Assembly: GCA_034408895.1 (NCBI GenBank)
Contig: JAWXCI010000084.1
Coordinates: 1-64,000 of the forward strand
Direction of reading: 5' to 3'
Source of the DNA: UBA4660 sp034408895
Lineage (GTDB): Bacteria > Bacteroidota > Bacteroidia > Flavobacteriales_D > Sanyastnellaceae
DNA: 64,000 nt
The notes under the pieces are model-generated. The model was given only the letters and a program-made list of their open reading frames with translations, did not search any database and was not told the origin of the DNA. Below are positions 60,203-64,000 of the stretch, piece after piece (the first letter of the stretch is position 1; each line of letters opens with the position of its first letter). The translations under genes and the position numbers were made by a program.

Positions 60203-61431
60203 AAATTCTCTACTACAGTGGACATCCTAACCTTAACCTTGCTGCCCTCAGCGGGCCGGGAACGCACATGCGGGAGGTAATCCGCGCTTTTGAAAAGCAA
60301 GGACACATCGTAACGAAACTGATAATGGGTGGGGAAGAAATTGCTGAATTAAATCAGGCTAAAATTCGCAAATCGCCCTACAAAATATATCTGAAAAAAG
60401 CTTTACCTGGCGTGTTGTGGCAAACCATAAAAGATTTCAAACTCTTGCAATTTGACAAACAAGCTGTGCAGCGATTGGCCGCACTAATCGAAAAAGAAAA
60501 ACCAGATTTCATCTATGAACGCGGAAACTATTTGATGACTGACTGTTCAAGAATTGCAAAACAATTTTCCATTCCGCACATCATCGAAATCAATGCACCT
60601 TATCCGGAAGAAAAAATTTCGATGGAAGGAAATTCATTGTTCATTTCAAAGGCAAGACAGGCTGAGAAACAACAAGTGGAAATGGCCGATGCAGTGGTTG
60701 TAGTTTCAACTGTGCTGAAAGAATATCTTTTGAAAATCAATCCCGGTTCTGCATCGAAGATCCTGGTGATTCCGAATGCAATTAATCCTGATCGCGCTAA
60801 TGCTGATGCCACGAAAGTTGATGTGCTTCGCCTGCAACTTGGTATTGATATAGGCACAACCGTAATTGGTTTTGTCGGATCCATTTTCCCTTATCACGGA
60901 GTGGACAAACTCGTTCATGCGTTTAATGAACTGATGAAAAAATCTGACAAGCGAAGCATCAAACTTTTAATAGTGGGCGATGGTGTCGGTTTGAATGAAT
61001 TAAAGCAATTTGTTGCCGTGAATGAATTGGAACACAAAGTGAAATTCACCGGCAATGTTCCGCACGAAGAAGTTTACACACACATTGCACTCATGGATAT
61101 TGCAGTGATGGCGCGTTCCAACTGGTACGGTTCACCAGTAAAAATTTTTGAATATGCTGCCATGGGCAAAGCCGTGATTGCACCGGACAATGGTCCGGTG
61201 AAGGATGTGATGGTAAATGGTGAGGATGGGATACTGATTGGAGATGATGAGGAATTATTGAATGCACTTTTGAAATTGCTCGATGATGAATCGCTCCGAA
61301 ATAAACTCGCAGAAAATTTTAATCGTAAAGTGATGAAACGTTTCACATGGGACCATGTGGCTGAAAAAATTCTTGACCGTGCAAATGCGATTATTATGAG
61401 TAAGAAAAATATGGAGCCCCACAACACATGA
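60199..61431 (+). CDS. GT4 family glycosyltransferase (first of two)
   Basis: The protein is 410 aa from TTG 60199 (TTGA overlap with the preceding stop). The GT-B fold begins with MKILYYSGHPNLNLAALSGPGTHMREVIRAFEKQGH. The C-terminal donor domain has VIGFVGSIFPYHGVDKLVHAF, LIVGDGVGLNEL, GNVPHEEVYTHIALMDIAVMAR and the E-x7-E-like retaining motif SPVKIFEYAAMGKAVIAPDNGPVKDVM. It is a retaining transferase using a nucleotide sugar. It overlaps the next gene by 4 nt (ATGA). Confidence 0.92.
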   Translation: MKILYYSGHPNLNLAALSGPGTHMREVIRAFEKQGHIVTKLIMGGEEIAELNQAKIRKSPYKIYLKKALPGVLWQTIKDFKLLQFDKQAVQRLAALIEKEKPDFIYERGNYLMTDCSRIAKQFSIPHIIEINAPYPEEKISMEGNSLFISKARQAEKQQVEMADAVVVVSTVLKEYLLKINPGSASKILVIPNAINPDRANADATKVDVLRLQLGIDIGTTVIGFVGSIFPYHGVDKLVHAFNELMKKSDKRSIKLLIVGDGVGLNELKQFVAVNELEHKVKFTGNVPHEEVYTHIALMDIAVMARSNWYGSPVKIFEYAAMGKAVIAPDNGPVKDVMVNGEDGILIGDDEELLNALLKLLDDESLRNKLAENFNRKVMKRFTWDHVAEKILDRANAIIMSKKNMEPHNT

Positions 61432-62579
61432 AAATTCTTTTGCTCACAGATGGTGTATTTCCTTTTGTTGTTGGCGGTATGCAAAAACATTCGCACTACC
61501 TCGCGAAATTTCTTGCATTGCGAGGGCATTATGTCACACTTGCTCATTGTGTGCACGATGGTTATCTCACCCCGCCCTTACACGAAGTGAGGCAAAGCCT
61601 TGGCCTTGATTCTTCGCACCATTTTAACAGTGTGTGTTTGCGGTTTCCAAAAGGCGGTTGGCTTCCCGGGCATTACATCAACGAATCTTATCTCTTTTCG
61701 CGCAGCATGTACACGCAATTGAAACAAGAACTCCCGAAATTCGATTTCATTTATGCTAAAGGATTTGCTGCGTGGCATTTTCTTCATCGCAAATCGAAAG
61801 GAGAGAAATTTCCACCCATTGGAATAAAATTTCATGGCTACGAAATGTTTCAGCAAGCTGCAGATTTCAAATCGCGGTTGCAACACTGGATGCTTCGTGG
61901 CCCAACCAGGTGGAATAACCTCAACGCGGATTATGTTTTTTCGTATGGTGGAAAAATCACTTCGCTGATTGAAAGCATCGGGGTGAATCGCGAACAGATT
62001 ATTGAAATTCCCACAGGCATTGAATCCTCATGGATTGCGAAGGCAATCACTCCACTATCCAAACCTATTCAATTTCTTTTCATCGGACGGAATGAAAGGA
62101 GAAAAGGAATTGCAGAACTCAATGAAGCATTGAGCCAACTGATAGGAAAATTAGAATTTCAATTTCAATTCATCGGACCGGTACCTCACAGTGCGCTTAT
62201 CAAATCTGATCAGATTACTTATCACGGCCAACTGACGGCAAGAGATGAAATACAACAAGTGATGGACAAGTGCCAGGTGCTGGTAACACCATCTCACAGC
62301 GAAGGAATGCCCAACGTGATAATGGAGGGAATGGCACGCGGACTTGCTGTGATTGCAACGGATGTGGGTGCCGTGCCACTTCAAGTGAGTGGTGAAAACG
62401 GCTGGTTGATTGCACCTGGAAATGCCCAAGAACTAAAAACTGCGCTTATGTCCGCGATTGAATTAGATGGCGCTGGGCTGAATCAGAAAAGAAACCATTC
62501 TTTGCAAAGAGTAAAAGAAATGACATGGGAGAAAATTATTTTGAGAACAGAGGAAGAAATTCTGAAACACATACGATGA
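61428..62579 (+). CDS. GT4 family glycosyltransferase (second of two)
   Basis: The 383 aa GT-B fold enzyme begins with MKILLLTDGVFPFVVGGMQKHSHYLAKFLALRGHYVTL (acceptor domain, GGMQ). The donor domain has FLFIGRNERRKGIAELNEAL, FIGPVPHSALI, VLVTPSHSEGMPNVIMEGMARGLAVIATDVGAVP (E-x7-E class) and a C-terminal helix. It probably extends the same glycan as its neighbours. Its stop overlaps the isoaspartyl peptidase start by 4 nt, so the non-glycan gene downstream is translated with it. Confidence 0.92.
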   Translation: MKILLLTDGVFPFVVGGMQKHSHYLAKFLALRGHYVTLAHCVHDGYLTPPLHEVRQSLGLDSSHHFNSVCLRFPKGGWLPGHYINESYLFSRSMYTQLKQELPKFDFIYAKGFAAWHFLHRKSKGEKFPPIGIKFHGYEMFQQAADFKSRLQHWMLRGPTRWNNLNADYVFSYGGKITSLIESIGVNREQIIEIPTGIESSWIAKAITPLSKPIQFLFIGRNERRKGIAELNEALSQLIGKLEFQFQFIGPVPHSALIKSDQITYHGQLTARDEIQQVMDKCQVLVTPSHSEGMPNVIMEGMARGLAVIATDVGAVPLQVSGENGWLIAPGNAQELKTALMSAIELDGAGLNQKRNHSLQRVKEMTWEKIILRTEEEILKHIR

Positions 62580-63505
62580 AAAAATTTACAATTGCCATAC
62601 ACGGAGGTGCGGGAACTATTTCACGCACGAGCATGACGCCCGGTAAAGAAACCGAATACACAAATGCATTGCACGAAGCACTCAATATTGGATATGCTGT
62701 TCTCGAAAGAGGTGGTGCATCGCTCGATGCAGTGGAATCTGCCGTGATGTCACTTGAAAACTGTCCCCTGTTCAATGCCGGTCGCGGTTCTGTTTTTACG
62801 CATGAGGGCCATCATGAAATGGATGCATCCATCATGGGTGGCGATACGCTTGCGGCTGGTGCGGTTGCCATCGTGCGTTCAGTGCAGAATCCAATTTCAC
62901 TTGCGCGTGCGGTGATGGAACACAGCGAGCATGTGATGTTGTGCGGAGAAGGAGCGGAAGTTTTTGCGCGAAAACAAAATCTCTCGTTTCAACCTAAAAG
63001 TTATTTCAACACCGAACACCGTCATCAGCAACTGTTGAAGGCGAAGGAAGAAAACACAATTCAATTGGATCATAGCGGTGAAAAAAAATTCGGTACAGTA
63101 GGCGCAGTGGCTTTGGACGCGAACGGCAATCTTGCAGCTGCCACCTCCACAGGAGGCATGACCAATAAGCAGTGGGGACGAATTGGTGACACACCAATTA
63201 TTGGCGCTGGCACTTATGCCAACAACAAAACCTGTGCAGTTTCATGCACTGGTCATGGCGAGTTTTTCATTCGCGCTGTGGTGGCGTATGATGTTAGTTG
63301 TTTGATGGAATACGGGGGCATGTCGTTGCAAGAAGCGAGTCAGTTGGTCATTAATGAAAAACTAGTGAAACTCGGTGGCGAAGGCGGATTTATTGCTATT
63401 GATGCATCCGGAAATATTTGTCTGCCGTTTAATTCTGAAGGGATGTATCGCGGATGGAGGAGAGCAGGTGAGATGGGCGAGGCGAGGATTTACAAGGAAG
63501 ATTGA
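62576..63505 (+). CDS. Isoaspartyl peptidase/L-asparaginase (plant-type, Ntn hydrolase)
   Basis: The protein is 309 aa from ATG 62576 (MKKFTIAIHGGAGTISR, the family N-terminus); the frame is open from 62525, but that part belongs to the GT4 gene. It is autocleaved to free the N-terminal nucleophile threonine in KKFGTVGAVALDANGNLAAATSTGGM (Thr after Gly). The substrate loop IGDTPIIGAGTYAN and the C-terminal CTGHGEFFIR match IaaA/AnsA type II enzymes. It hydrolyses beta-aspartyl peptides and asparagine. No signal peptide, so it is cytosolic. Confidence 0.93.
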   Translation: MKKFTIAIHGGAGTISRTSMTPGKETEYTNALHEALNIGYAVLERGGASLDAVESAVMSLENCPLFNAGRGSVFTHEGHHEMDASIMGGDTLAAGAVAIVRSVQNPISLARAVMEHSEHVMLCGEGAEVFARKQNLSFQPKSYFNTEHRHQQLLKAKEENTIQLDHSGEKKFGTVGAVALDANGNLAAATSTGGMTNKQWGRIGDTPIIGAGTYANNKTCAVSCTGHGEFFIRAVVAYDVSCLMEYGGMSLQEASQLVINEKLVKLGGEGGFIAIDASGNICLPFNSEGMYRGWRRAGEMGEARIYKED

Positions 63506-63533
63506 GGCCAGCAGCCCACCCATGCAGCCCTCC

Positions 63534-63541
63534 TATATTCG
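63534..63541 (+). promoter_or_regulatory. Possible -7 box TATATTCG for efp
   Basis: One base from TAnnTTTG, 23 nt before ATG 63565; identical to the box before the exported-protein gene at 16411. No clear -33 element at the usual distance. Confidence 0.4.
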
Positions 63542-63564
63542 CGCCCGCTTAAAAAATTCATTCC

Positions 63565-64000
63565 ATGGCAACTACAGCAGACATTTCGAACGGTTTATGT
63601 TTCAAAATGGATACCCACATCTGGAAGGTGGTGGAGTTCCTTCATGTGAAACCCGGCAAAGGCCCCGCCTTCGTTCGCACCAAACTCAAGAACCTGCACA
63701 ACGGCAAAACGGTGGATCACACCTTCAACTCGGGAATAAAGATTGACGTTGTGCGCATAGAAACCCGGGAGTATCAGTTCCTCTACAAAGATGACAATTA
63801 CAACTTTATGAATCTCGATGATTTCGAGCAGATTTCAATTCCGGAGGTAATGATTAATGCCCCAAAATTTTTGAAAGAAGGAATGAAGTGCATTGTGATG
63901 TTCAATACCGAAGATGACAGCCCCATGAGTTGCGACCTGCCTGCCTATGTGGAATACGATGTGATGTACACAGAACCTGGTGTGCGCGGTGATACGGCAA
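63565..64000 (+). CDS. efp: Elongation factor P, 3' end outside window
   Basis: The frame runs from ATG 63565 to the window edge without a stop (145 codons of about 188). The N-terminal KOW-like domain has LCFKMDTHIWKVVEFLHVKPGKGPAFVRTKLKNL, where the loop lysine in KPGKGPA is the residue normally modified. TREYQFLYKDDDNYNFM-like domain II features follow, but with one Asp fewer than usual (YKDDNYNFMNLDDFEQ). EF-P rescues ribosomes stalled at polyproline stretches. It is probably transcribed from its own promoter at 63534. Confidence 0.93.
   Translation, partial: MATTADISNGLCFKMDTHIWKVVEFLHVKPGKGPAFVRTKLKNLHNGKTVDHTFNSGIKIDVVRIETREYQFLYKDDNYNFMNLDDFEQISIPEVMINAPKFLKEGMKCIVMFNTEDDSPMSCDLPAYVEYDVMYTEPGVRGDTA

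Noticed and set aside
1..64000. tRNA, rRNA, CRISPR arrays, riboswitches and phage genes
   Set aside because: Looked for by characteristic sequences (T-loop GGTTCGA with CCA-like ends, regularly spaced direct repeats, phage structural motifs); none was found, but small RNAs cannot be excluded by eye.

Overview
The window reads as chromosome of a member of the Bacteroidota, most likely close to the Flavobacteriales. The reasons are a type IX secretion (T9SS) and gliding gene set (porV, porU, porP/sprF-like, gldJ), secreted proteins with C-terminal T9SS sorting domains, TAnnTTTG-like promoter boxes in place of strong Shine-Dalgarno sites, frequent TTG starts, and Bacteroidota-type small proteins. 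The assignment is inferred from gene content only. No rRNA, tRNA, CRISPR array or prophage was recognised.

1-13.7 kb is a heavy-metal (probably copper) handling region, all on the + strand. It holds the end of a methyltransferase, an HMA-AraC regulator fusion, an HMA-membrane protein, a 19-cysteine helical-bundle protein, a double DUF305 lipoprotein, a His/Cys-rich exported protein, a metal-binding lipoprotein, an RND permease, an outer-membrane factor and an adaptor, a second metal-binding lipoprotein, a DUF4239 membrane protein and a broken metal P-type ATPase. A REP-associated tyrosine transposase (RAYT), bracketed by inverted copies of a palindrome, sits between the permease and outer-membrane factor genes. 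The palindromes supply the last codons of one and probably early codons of the other.

13.8-19.8 kb (- strand) holds small exported proteins, including two tandem paralogues of an unrecognised family and a dockerin-like protein, then a response regulator, a TPR sensor kinase and a HicBA toxin-antitoxin pair that overlaps the kinase gene. 19.8-33.7 kb (- strand) holds an acyl-CoA carboxylase beta subunit, a very large C25 sortase-like protein (PorU2 type), a CotH/lamin-tail T9SS cargo, BioY, an M1 peptidase and a fatty acid desaturase.

33.9-43.8 kb has glmM and a cysteine desulfurase, then a decayed stretch: a MITE-like element, a 21-nt tandem repeat, a frameshifted T9SS cargo, an orphan sorting domain and a dead MscS channel. 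An intact T9SS cargo, a PhzF protein, a transposase remnant and ispF follow. 44-54.8 kb is the T9SS/gliding core: porV and porU on the - strand, divergent from porP and gldJ, with murF and tyrS downstream.

54.9-64 kb has a LuxE-like protein, two small unknowns, a surface-glycan gene run (NeuB-like protein, unknown protein, GT-B-like protein, GT2, two GT4) linked by short overlaps to an isoaspartyl peptidase, and the start of efp.
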